NCBI RefSeq assembly: GCF_009870125.1
Contig: NC_046682.1
Location: 1,612,001 to 1,676,000 of the forward strand
DNA from: Drosophila pseudoobscura
Lineage: Eukaryota > Arthropoda > Insecta > Diptera > Drosophilidae
Length of the DNA stretch: 64,000 nucleotides
Reading direction: 5' to 3'
Positions 12,484-22,765 of the stretch are shown piece after piece (position 1 is the stretch's first letter; every line of letters starts with the position of its first letter). The translations under genes were made by a program, and so were the position numbers. Under the pieces are notes generated by a model. It was not told the origin of the DNA. It saw only the letters and a list, made by a program, of their open reading frames with translations, and made no database searches.

Positions 12484-12980
12484 TATTTAGCTTCTCTGCA
12501 GCAGTTTTCTTGGCCCACATGCGGGTTCCTAGCCTTATGTATTCTATTGGCAGATTGCCAAGTTCTTATTATTCTTTACTTTCAAAGGCTGCTAGGATGA
12601 TTTCCATAATTGTGGAGTCTTTTTTGACCATTTTGTGTGAAATGTTTTGACATTATATGTGATGTCAAGTTGCCTGAAGAACTTAGTTCTTTATTGCAAA
12701 ATGTACACTGCGGTAGCGGCAGCGGCAGTTTACAAAAACTTCGGTGGTTCTCCAAAGATTTGAAAATTCCGCTACAATTCTTGCATTTAAATTTTAGGAG
12801 CTCAGTTGAGCACGGCGTTATTGTTGTTGTTATTGACATTTCGCTAATTTTGCCTTGGTCCGGCAAATTCCACGATATCTGCATCTGTATCATACGTCGG
12901 CTTTTGTTGCAGCCACGAGACTTTAAAGAATTAAAGATGTAATTATAGAAGTTTTCTAATTTTACAATGAAACAAGTCAA
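12484..12980 (-). pseudogene. Degenerate C2H2 zinc-finger gene
   Basis: A minus-strand frame from 12980 to 12582 carries a clear C2H2 finger: CTFC, then 12 residues, H, four residues, H (CTFCNKELSSSGNLTSHIMS). It is preceded by a second Cys-rich module (CKNCSGIFKSLENHRSFC) that is C-x2-C-x9-H-x3-C. The frame then ends, but the frame one base over continues with protein-like sequence (IMEIILAAFESKE). Two consecutive stops follow, and then ELGNLPIEYIRLGTRMWAKK to a final stop near 12487. One frameshift near 12625 plus two stops is best explained by decay. A TATCGATA motif lies upstream near 13079 and could be its old promoter. I cannot name the parent gene. An unannotated intron is a less likely explanation. 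Confidence 0.5.
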
Positions 12981-13415
12981 TGACAGCGTTTAACCTGCGT
13001 TGTTGGTGGACTTATTGGTTTTAGGTTTCACCACTAACCATACAGTATATAATGTGAACCAATTGTGAAACCATCGATATTATCGATAGTGCCGTTGCAT
13101 TTTCACATCGCAAGTTTCAAATCCAGAAAACTTGGGCTTAAAAGTATTTTGAATTTTTATGTACAACCACCACCAATGACCAGTCGTTGTCTACTTACAT
13201 AAGTGCCAATTAGCTTTGAATATGTTGCAGCTTGCGAGAATTTGAATTTTAATTTAAGAATCGATCAAACCTGTTGCCAAATATTTGCTTATGACGGCCC
13301 TCTTCAGGCCTGCGCAGCGTTTCATCACTATATCTCTTACTGCCTTAAATAATTTACTGCACTGAAAGTCACATAATATACAAAACAATAGCCTGACCCT
13401 CAGAAATAAACCGAA

Positions 13416-14430
13416 CGAGAGGAAACGTTGTGAGTTGCTGCGGACACCGCAACTCTACATTTATACCCGATACTTAGTCAGTATGGCTCTCCTCCGGCAG
13501 ACGCCGCTAATATTAAAAGACACGACAAAGAGTGCGTGCGAGAGAGACAGAAAATCAGTCTGAGCGTGACGTCGGGCACTGCGTAGCCACTGCAAATTGA
13601 TTTGTTCCTTTTGGCTATAAAAATTATCTGATCTGATCCAGATCTAGCAATCTGATAGATTTGGTCACTATCTATGATTCTGCGCTTTTAGTTTTCTCGA
13701 ATCTGCAATATTGTGGATGCAAAAGGTTTTCGTCCTTTTTGGGGGCGGAAGGGGGTGGGACGAAATTTTGAGATATACGTTTTATTGTGAAACCAAAAAG
13801 GAGCGTGGATACCAAATTTGGTTACTCCAGACTTAATAGTCTCTGTGATTTGTGGATGCCCCAGATTTTCGTACTTTGCGTGGGCGGAAGGGGGTGTGGC
13901 GTAATTTTGACACAAAACGGTCAAGGTCCGATGTCACAGGAGTGTGGATACCAAATTTGGTTTCTCTGGCTTTTATAGTTTCTGAGATCCTTGAACTCAT
14001 ATTTTGCAATTGTCAAAACCGACCATGAAACCTGTGTGTTAGAGAGAGACAGAGCGAGAAAGAATGAAATTGTTTTCTTGATTCTGGCTATATTAATTAT
14101 ACGATCTGGTCTAGATTTTACACTCTAGAACATATAGTCGTTCTCTACGATCACGCGTTTTCAGTTTTATTGTATCTTTGAATGTGTGGATGCCACAGAT
14201 TTTCGACCTTTGTGGGGGCGGAAGTGGGCGGGGCAAAGTTTTGAAATATACTTGTAGCAGTGACATAAGTCCGGATATAAAACGTCGTTGCTCTAGCTCT
14301 TATAGTCTTTGAGCACTAGGCGCTGATAGGGACGGTCAGACCGACAGACGGACGGACGGACAGACGGACAGGGCTCAATCGACTCGGCTATTGATGCTGA
14401 TACTCATTTTGATTATCGGGTATAAAAATC
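13416..14430 (+). repeat. Dispersed Drosophila non-coding repeat, longest copy
   Basis: The copy starts with ACGTTGTGAGTTGCTGCGG and runs through 'actctacatttatacccgat', several 'gtggatgcc...ttttcg...gggggcggaag' modules, a GACGGACGGACGGACAGACG block (about 14346-14368) and 'tcgactcggctattgatgctgat', ending in a 'cgggtataaaaa' tail. The modules repeat inside the copy (about 13715, 13853 and 14188). This signature is widespread in Drosophila genomes, but I do not assign a named family. No coding capacity is visible. Confidence 0.75.
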
Positions 14431-15774
14431 CGTCTGATTTGAAACAATTTTCAAACATTTTTGCGGAAACTGTATACCAATGTTGCGTCAACATTTCGAA
14501 AGTTGACCAGTGTTGCATACTTTGCATTGATAAGCCACATGCAGGGGGCGTTGTTGTTTGGTATTTACATTTACGAAATTCGCAGCACCACAGCCTAGCT
14601 CGAAAAACACATATGTAAAATTACATATGTAAGGAAAATTTAAAGTGGCGAGTTCTGAGAAATTCCGAGTGTAGAAAAATGTAAATGTAAAAGTTAAAAA
14701 GGAACAAAGGAAACGGCAGGTTTTGAAGCTAGGTTATGTATGTATGTAGTTGTAATGTTATGTAGTTGTATGTAATTATATATGTACACCCAAATAAAAG
14801 CAAAGATGGGGTTTAAATTCATTTATTTTATTCGTAGGTAAATAATAAATAATTCAATAAATATAATAAAATAAATAAATAAACAAAATGAATACAATAT
14901 ATACAAAATATATAAATATTTAAAATGACTAACTAGTTCACCACTGTGAACTATTTCTGTTGCTGCGAAAAATGTCATATGGAAGCATGAATTTAATGTG
15001 CTGTGCCAATTTCGGTTGAACGAAGCGGATGTAAATGCTCGATGTTTATTTTATATATTTATTTGATGTCAGGAACCGCTTACAGAGCCAAGTTCGACAT
15101 AAGATCTAATAGTACTAGCTGCCAGGACCATCGACTGAGTGGTTTAAATATATGTCATATACATAATATAGCCAATATTATGTATAATGTTTACTGATAT
15201 TTGTTGGTTGTCTAAATTTTATTGAGTAATAGCCTTGTTTTAGCGATTAGTCATGTCATGAGTGTCAATTACAAACAGAACCGTTTATCTCCGTTCCAAT
15301 TGTCTTTGTTGACAGACACACTCAAATAGATCAAAGAATACTTCATATTTTTAAATTTTTTCTAGGATATTTGGATATTGTTCGCACAAAAAAACTAAAA
15401 TTCCGATTAAAAACTGGTAGGTCGAAATATAATACGACAAGTTTCATAAAAATCGGTGGAGCCGTTTGGGAGGAGTTCACACACATAGGCCATGACATAT
15501 TTATTCATATATATTAGATAAATATGCATGCAAAATAAAAATAATGGAATAAATAAATAATACTAATGACATAATAAATGACATTAAATTTAATAGAATC
15601 ACAAATATTTACTTTAATAAAAAGAACATACAAAAGACGTGCCAGGTACTGTCGGACAAAACAATGAGCTGATGGTCGTAGTGATGCAGTAGTAGAGGTT
15701 TAAAGAAAAGTAGTCAATAAGGAAATAAAGACATTATAAACATGTTCAAAGAGTCAGTCAATTGAAGGAAAAAA
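14431..15774. other. AT-rich spacer
   Basis: The stretch holds AATAAA-rich low-complexity runs (about 14810-14930 and 15525-15640). It also contains a segment with 'ttcataaaaatcggtggagccgtttggg' near 15440, a phrase typical of old Drosophila transposons and echoed in inverted form near 28775. No gene was seen. Confidence 0.5.
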
Positions 15775-16395
15775 CGAGGGGGAACGTTGTGAGTTGCTGC
15801 GGACACCGCAACTCTACATTTATACCCGATACTTAGTCAGTAAGGCTCTCCTCCGGCAGACGCAGCTAATATTAAGCGACACGACAAATAGTGCGTGCGA
15901 GAGAGACAGAAAATCAGTCTGAGTGTGAAGTCGGGCGCTGCGTAGCCACTGCAAATTGATTTCTTGCTTTTGGCTATACAAATTATCCGATCTGATCCAG
16001 ATTCAGCAACCGGATAGATATGGTTATTCTCTATGATTGTGCGTTTTTAGTTTTCTCGAATCTACAATATTGTGGATGCAACAGATTTTCGTCCTTTGTG
16101 GGGGCGCCTAGTGCTCAAAGACTATAAGAGCTAAAGCAACGATGTTTTGGATCCAGACTTCTGTGATATGTCACTGCTACAAGAATATTTCAAAACTTCG
16201 CTCCACCCACTTCCGCCCCCATAAAGGACAAAAATCTGTGGCATCCGCAATTTTAAAGATACGAAAAAACTAAAAACGCAGAAGCGTAGAGGATGACTAT
16301 ATGTTCTCGAGTGTAAAATCTAAACCAGATCGTATAATTAATATAGCCAGAATCAAGAAAACAATTTCATTCTTTCTCGCTCTGTCTCTCTCTTT
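15775..16395. repeat. Rearranged copy of the dispersed repeat (right arm inverted)
   Basis: Positions 15775-16107 match 13416-13745 in direct orientation. Positions 16107-16395 match 14041-14330 in reverse complement, including 'gcctagtgctcaaagac' next to the junction and the 'ctcgctctgtctctctct' end. The junction reads GGGGGCGCCTAG. The middle of the longer copy (13746-14040) is absent. Confidence 0.8.
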
Positions 16396-16911
16396 GAAAA
16401 ACAAAATAATCAACCATTTTGTATCTGCTCTTTATCCAACTGATATTGATTTTAATTTAAGTTTGAGCTATGCAAACGATTGCAAGGGAATGAACATGAG
16501 ATACATACGTACATCAGTACAGCAGTACGTTGCCGACTTTATAGATGTCAAATGCAATTGGATGGATTGGATTGGATTGCAATTGGATTTTGATGGATCT
16601 TGAGAGGATGGCACCGGATAGCGAACCCGCAAACATCGCCATCATAATAATTTTCCTAAGTGATATCACACTGGAACATGTGTATGTGCATATGTCAAAT
16701 TTCTGCAACGCTATATTCGGATCCCTTAAATTGATCCCTTACAGATCTCTGTGACGTCTACAATTTTGAACATACAAGACAACCGAATGCTGCCTAGAAT
16801 GCTTTTATCTTTGAACTGCAAACGACTATTTCGAATGCGACAGTTTTCGGAAATATTAAACGATTTAACCTCTTTTAAACAAAAACATTAGTTATTTACA
16901 ATATTTTCATT

Positions 16912-16917
16912 TTTATT
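16912..16917 (-). promoter_or_regulatory. Candidate fd102C polyadenylation signal
   Basis: TTTATT on the plus strand is AATAAA on the minus strand, about 215 nt after the fd102C stop. It is the nearest canonical hexamer I found. Confidence 0.4.
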
Positions 16918-17132
16918 AAGTTATTTTCAATTATGAACTCGTGATCGAACAATAATAAAAGACTTGCATTTACCTTTATGGAAATGTGTATACTTTCAGA
17001 TAAGCTTAAAACATATTAATACATATGGCATATACGTGAGTATTTCAGGGTGGGTTTACAGTTTTTTTTTTCCATTTATGTATGTACAGATACTCATACG
17101 TATGTAAATTGTAGATTGTAGGATGTTTTTTT

Positions 17133-18842
17133 TTACTTATGTGAGATTATTTCGATGGCCGGTGGAGGGGTAGTGTTCGATTTTTCCCTGGACGCCTCCA
17201 GACTAGCACGTCGAGCTGCGGCCGCCATATATGTCCCATAATATCTACTCAGTATGTGTGGATCAACATGGTTGAGTTCTATGTATGCCTTAGGAATTGC
17301 TACTGTCAGATGTGATGTTGAATTTAACCTTGCATTGGGTGTACTTGTGATGGCGGATGTAGCAGTGGGACATTCCTCCAATGAGTTAGATTCCTCATGT
17401 TGGCTACTACTGCTGCCCAAAGATCTTGCTGCCGAACTGGAAATGGAGTAGTTATGCGGCTCAAGATCTTCAGGATCAGGGTCGGCATCGAAAGATGAAC
17501 GCCTGCCATCGCTTAGGTACGAATTATTGTCATCGACAGAGAACACTTGTTTCATTACCTCTGTTGTTTTTCCGGGCTCATCCGCATCCGGGTCGAGATC
17601 GGGATCAGGATCATTGCTATCATCCACCACATCAACATTAACTTCAACGTCGATATCTGCGTCAATATCAGTATCAGCAACTGGTTGCTCCAATCCCACA
17701 ACCACCTCACGGTGTATGGTTTGCTTTGTAATGACCGTATGTTGAGTTGTTGTCCGAGTAGCTGCATTAGCCGCTGGCGAAGATTCCTGATCTTCAGATA
17801 CGATATCAACGATTTGAACATCAGGGGCCAGTAACGAGGCTACGTCGAACTGACGCTTTCGTGTTTGCGAATACATGTTTGCTATTGTTGTCGTTGTCGT
17901 AGAGTTAATATACGCAATATGTTGATGTGCTTGTTGAATTGATGGTTCTAGGCAATTGGGCTGCCGCTGTAACGTTTGTACCGGATGTGATACGGAATAA
18001 TGTGGCGAAGCTGTGTCTGAATTTCGATTGAAGAACTGCCCGATATAGTTTTGGTGATACGGATAACTAAGGGCGGCCAATTGTATTGTAGCTTGAGAGC
18101 TCGGCGGTGGAGGTGTTGTAAGATCTAACGGTGGGGGACTGGGAGAATCAGTGCTGTCATCTACTGACAGACCCATATGCTTTCGCACCTTGCGCTGGGC
18201 CTTACGGCGCCGAAAATCACCCTTGCGAAAATCATCCATGTTGGCCGGATGTATTGCCCAGTAATGTCCTTTGCCATTTGCGCTGCGTCCCGATTTAATA
18301 AAGCAATCATTCAGTGATAGATTATGCCTGATAGAATTTCTCCAACCAGGCCCACGGCTTCTAAAATACGAATAGTTATCCAAAATGTATTGGTAAATGT
18401 CTGAGAGGACCAACTTCATCTCCGTTGAGCTGAGAATTGCCATTGCTATGAGCCCAATATAGCTGTGTTGTGGCTTAGGCTCCTCTGGTTGAAATATGCG
18501 CTGCGACTGGGGAAACAGGGAGATGGTCGAAAGCGCAGTCATTCGATTGACACCTGTACCGGAGCTCTGGGCTGCGTACGGATTCATATGCATCCAAGGC
18601 GTACTAGCCCCTCCAGCTGTCCCATATTGCGGACAACGGAATCGTTCAATATTCAAGGCATAATTGTAGAGCTGCAATCGGTACTGCTCTAGTGCCATGG
18701 TTGTCGCTTGAGCATTTCTAGAGGAGTTAGTGGGATAAATTCCAGCCGTAAGTGGTTTAGGCATGTGTCCGTTGTCAGTAGCACGGTCCCGTTCCTGATC
18801 GGGTGTGTTCGACCGCGATGCAGCCAAATCAGTGTGTGCCAT
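17133..18842 (-). CDS. fd102C: Forkhead-box transcription factor fd102C
   Basis: This is a 569-residue forkhead protein in one coding exon. The winged-helix domain spans about residues 122-215: it opens KPQHSYIGLIAMAIL, has the recognition helix WRNSIRHNLSLNDCF (about 167-181) and ends in a basic wing (RKGDFRRRKAQRKVRKHMG). The family binds DNA through that helix and acts in the nucleus. The rest is low complexity: a Pro-rich stretch after the domain and an acidic Asp/Val-rich repeat around residues 390-430. The ATG at 18842 gives the usual start. A good splice acceptor (GGCTGTTCTTAG) lies at 18861, so there is an upstream exon. The frame stays open into it, so an N-terminal extension is possible. 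The assignment rests on the forkhead domain plus linkage to Gyf and unc-13, which are dot-chromosome neighbours in Drosophila. Confidence 0.9.
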   Translation of the reverse strand: MAHTDLAASRSNTPDQERDRATDNGHMPKPLTAGIYPTNSSRNAQATTMALEQYRLQLYNYALNIERFRCPQYGTAGGASTPWMHMNPYAAQSSGTGVNRMTALSTISLFPQSQRIFQPEEPKPQHSYIGLIAMAILSSTEMKLVLSDIYQYILDNYSYFRSRGPGWRNSIRHNLSLNDCFIKSGRSANGKGHYWAIHPANMDDFRKGDFRRRKAQRKVRKHMGLSVDDSTDSPSPPPLDLTTPPPPSSQATIQLAALSYPYHQNYIGQFFNRNSDTASPHYSVSHPVQTLQRQPNCLEPSIQQAHQHIAYINSTTTTTIANMYSQTRKRQFDVASLLAPDVQIVDIVSEDQESSPAANAATRTTTQHTVITKQTIHREVVVGLEQPVADTDIDADIDVEVNVDVVDDSNDPDPDLDPDADEPGKTTEVMKQVFSVDDNNSYLSDGRRSSFDADPDPEDLEPHNYSISSSAARSLGSSSSQHEESNSLEECPTATSAITSTPNARLNSTSHLTVAIPKAYIELNHVDPHILSRYYGTYMAAAARRASLEASREKSNTTPPPAIEIISHK

Positions 18843-19950
18843 TTTTTTCGTGATTTAATCCTAAGAACAGCCAGGTTATTACTTTCATTTCATAATTTCC
18901 TTATGAGCATCAGATGCAGCTGGAATAAATAAACAAACAAAAATATCTTGTAAAGCTAAAGGTATTATCTATATAGATTAATATGTACATAGTAGCTGCC
19001 CTTTTCTCAATTACACTCCTTCACAGTTTGATCAAGAGAGCATTTAAGAAAAAAAAAAAAAAAAGGTTTTTTGTTGTTGTTAAAAAAATTAGATTAGCAA
19101 GTGCATAGTATAGTAGCTTGCCTGTTTTTTTGTTTTTTAATATTCTCCTAAATTGTCTATGTATGCACGTATGACTACTTGTATGTACATATGAATGTAA
19201 ATCATTTTTGGGATATATGATATTCCGTATTCCGATCTTGGCGGTACCATACTGTGTTTAGAAAAAATTGGTGCAACGCAGAACAGTGTGTATAGGGACA
19301 GTAAGATAATGTGCATTCCGAGGTACTAGATAGTTTAGCGACAAAACAGAAAAAACCCTTCATCATAATCAAGTTCATGGGTGTATACCAATACGGTCAT
19401 AGCTATCCTACAGCAGAAAAATGGTCATAATTTGATCTGCTAATTTGGTAAAATAATTTGAGAGGCTATAATAATGTCATCAAAGATAGTCCCCTCAGTG
19501 GTCGCCTATATATTCAAAGATACATTGTTTGCCGTTGTGGTCGTAGAAATGTAATATTGTATATTAAGATATGCATGATTCCGAAATAAATTAATAAATA
19601 ATCCGCATTGGAATAATTTCTATAAATCTAAATACAATATTAGCGCTTTAATATTGTTTTATAATATTTTTCAAAAAATTTACTCCAAGCTAAAGAGTTA
19701 TAGGGGTAAATTAACTGTCCAGATATATTCTCGATATGTATATCGTTCTCAAATTTATAAAACCGAGACAAAATTCAGCTTTACCTGTTTTTCGACTGCA
19801 AGCCACACACTTTGCGTCTGTTGGACCCCATGACCCCATGCTTCCGTGCAATACGATGTTTTGATCTTCGGTATTTATGTTAATGAGTGCTCCACTTGAC
19901 GCCACTTTTGAAGTGCTGAGCCGTTTTTCTCAATTTCAAGTTTGATATAG
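18843..19950 (-). other. fd102C: fd102C 5' region: acceptor, intron and candidate upstream exon
   Basis: The coding exon extends to 18860, where it meets the acceptor. The next good donor upstream is CAG|GTAAAG at 19785, giving an intron of about 0.9 kb. In the phase that matches the acceptor, the upstream exon has an ATG (GTC ATG GGG TCC) and stays open. It would add about 24 residues (MGSNRRKVCGLQSKNRIKSR then KK) before the usual Met. The exon could equally be 5' UTR. Its own 5' end is not defined; about 19950 is a guess. Confidence 0.4.
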
Positions 19951-20707
19951 CAAAAACACTCTTGGGATTTCAAGTACACGATACGAGTACGAGTATGTCT
20001 GTAATTTCGAAATGAGACCGCCGTGCTTTACTGAACGGAAAAATGGACTGGGCAAGGTGTGGCACACGTAAGCATATGTACGTCTTTTTTATACCTTTGC
20101 CGAGGCTAATATCTAATTTTAATCGTTTCCGAAATGCAGAATGTAGATTTTTAGAGTCTCGGAAGCTAAAAGTTCTACAGTATAATTCTGTAGAACTACA
20201 AAATTGTCATGCTTCAGGCAAAACTTAGAAAAGGCAATTTTATGTATGTACATGTTTATTGCATAATGAAGAATAAGCTGATAAAATACATAATTGGCTG
20301 TTATAAGAATATAGTATCTAGAGCTTAGGACCCCGAATTTTTCCTATATTTTGTCTTGTAGATCAGATCTTTTTTGAACAGCAGAAAGCAATTTCGACAC
20401 CATGATATTCTCTTATTAGATCAATTCTTCATTTTTAGCGCTGACCATTTAAAATCAGATTCACAAATCAATTACATATTTCATTTAATTTATAAACTAA
20501 TTAATAAACTAAGCGACTACACTACTTATAACATTTTTAAAATTTTACCAAATGGTCAGATTAGATCAGTCCTTTGGAAACTGCTATAATTATAATTTCA
20601 CTATTTTTATTTAACTGGAAATGATTTAAGTTAACAATCTGATTATCGATTGCAAACATTCGCACAAGTGCCCAGGTCGAACTGAACACTTTTCTCAGTT
20701 TTTTTTC

Positions 20708-20734
20708 TTCTCGTATACTATATGTATACGAGAA
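20708..20734. repeat. Perfect palindrome, 11-bp stem, 5-nt loop
   Basis: TTCTCGTATAC is followed by TATAT and then GTATACGAGAA. All eleven positions pair. Confidence 0.85.
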
Positions 20735-22639
20735 TACACCTGAATACAGAATGGATGCTGGCTGGTATTTTTAAGCACTTGCCAGTACACACAGAATATG
20801 TAATTGTCCGCGAAAAAAACGAACACAGCACGAAGAGCGCAGTCAAAAACAAGAGACCTTAAGTACGTGTGGTCGACGCGGGACTTGGACTGTTTCTGAG
20901 TCTGGCCAAAATGGCTGAGGGTTCAAGGCATAAGGGTGGTTAGCAGTAACGGTACAGATAGAACCAAACGGCACGCCCAGTTCCACGGTTTCTCGATTTT
21001 CATTGGCTCATGTGCTGCCATTACGAAGTGCGTGCGCAGACCTGCTCTTTTTATCCAATGGGCGTAATAGTGTCGTCTCTGTTACCCATTTGCAAAACAC
21101 GTACAAAGATTTTCCAAAATACTTATTCGACTGCTTTGTACTAGCATTTTAATCTATATAAATTCTCCACGGATCGGGCACACTGCTATTGAGCTTTAAT
21201 TCTTTAGAATATTAACTCCCGTTGTTACAAATATAGAGCCTAATTATATACATATGTATGTACATATTTGTCGTGGAGAAAATCAGTCAAAGAGCTTCTG
21301 AATTACTTATTTAGCTATAAACCGCTTTGAATGTTTCCCTTTAACTGTTATGTTTTTATACTTCTCCTCATTATGAAAAAAGAGTTAATGGGACCGTACA
21401 TATGTGTTGTTATAAAAATTTTCCTATAAATTATCCTACAGCAGTGGTGTTATGGTATGAATCGTATGAATGCGATGAAGGCGGTGCTGGTAAGAAAATT
21501 TGTTGAATTCCAAATTTGGTGGCTTGATGACGACATCAATCACACAAATCAGCTTGTCTTTCTTTCTCATATCCGATTTTTTCGACCGATCCTTCTCTTT
21601 TCAAACAACCACACTGATGGATGTGGCCGTGGCCACTTTACGATTATTAGGTCTTAGAGATTATTTCTCGATTTAGAAAAATGTAATTTATTTCTCTGCG
21701 GATTATCAAATTAGTGCATTGCAAACAATCTATAATAGCCCCATACTTGTCAAAAAAACGACAATACACATATCGTTCTTTAATTAGGATTAACTTAAAA
21801 ATTTTGTCACTTACAATAAATGAATAACATTTCAATGGCAATGTCTGACTGAATTTCTGCATTTCTTGAAAAGGACAAAAGACATACATAAGTGCTATTT
21901 CTGATATTTAATAGAAAATCTTTTCGACTCTTGAGAAAACATTACACCTTCGGGCTGCAAATCGTGCTAGAAAAATAAGTGTAAAATCCTAAACCCATTT
22001 TGTCAGCCGATTGCCAGCAATGCGATTAAGATTTGCAAAATAATCCCTTTTGTCGTTCACAACTACGTTCTCATCTTACCATGAATAGAGGATCTTTGCC
22101 TTTTCAAAATTTTGAGAAAACCTGAACATTTTTTTCGAATCATTATTATTATTTGTTTACCACACTTTCTTTTGAAAATTTTAAGAGATTACAATAGGAT
22201 ATTTCAGATTATGTGTTTCTAAGGAACTCCAGCCTAATCGAAGCGAAACCACTTACCGTTGTCCTTGGGTCTATGCGGATCATAGCATATGATGTTCTCT
22301 CCGTTCTTGCTTAAAACTATAATGTACATAAGTATACGTTATATGTTAATACATATACCATACGAAAATATTTTGTTATACGGTTACAAACATTTTAATT
22401 GAGATCAGCATTTAAATATATGTACATACAGCTACATACAGCTTTGCACATACACATATCATAAACGATTTTCGACTTTTCCTAGTATTATTATTATTAT
22501 TGCGATATGTAGCTTTGCATAGCGAGAAAATTAAAAATGCACAATCACAGAGAATGACCATATTTACCAGATTGCCGCATCTGGATGAGATCGGATAATT
22601 ACTATGTGTAACCAAAAGGAACAAATCAATTTGCAGCGG

Positions 22640-22765
22640 ATACAAAACCCCGTTCACGCGCTGACTTATTTTCTGACTCTCTCTTACACACTCTGACTGA
22701 GTATCGGATATAAATGTAGAGTAGCGGACCAAGCTGCGACTCACAACGTTCCCACTCGTTTAAAA
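22640..22765 (-). repeat. Left-end fragment of the dispersed repeat, inverted
   Basis: The reverse complement reads CGAGTGGGAACGTTGTGAGT, then 'tactctacatttatatccgata', a 'ctcagtcagag' segment and a block with AGAGAGTCAGAAAATAAGTC. This matches the first 140 bp of the copies at 13416 and 15775. Confidence 0.65.

Noticed and set aside
17254..17834. Several frames opposite and overlapping fd102C
   Set aside because: They are shadows of the long fd102C coding sequence on the other frames.
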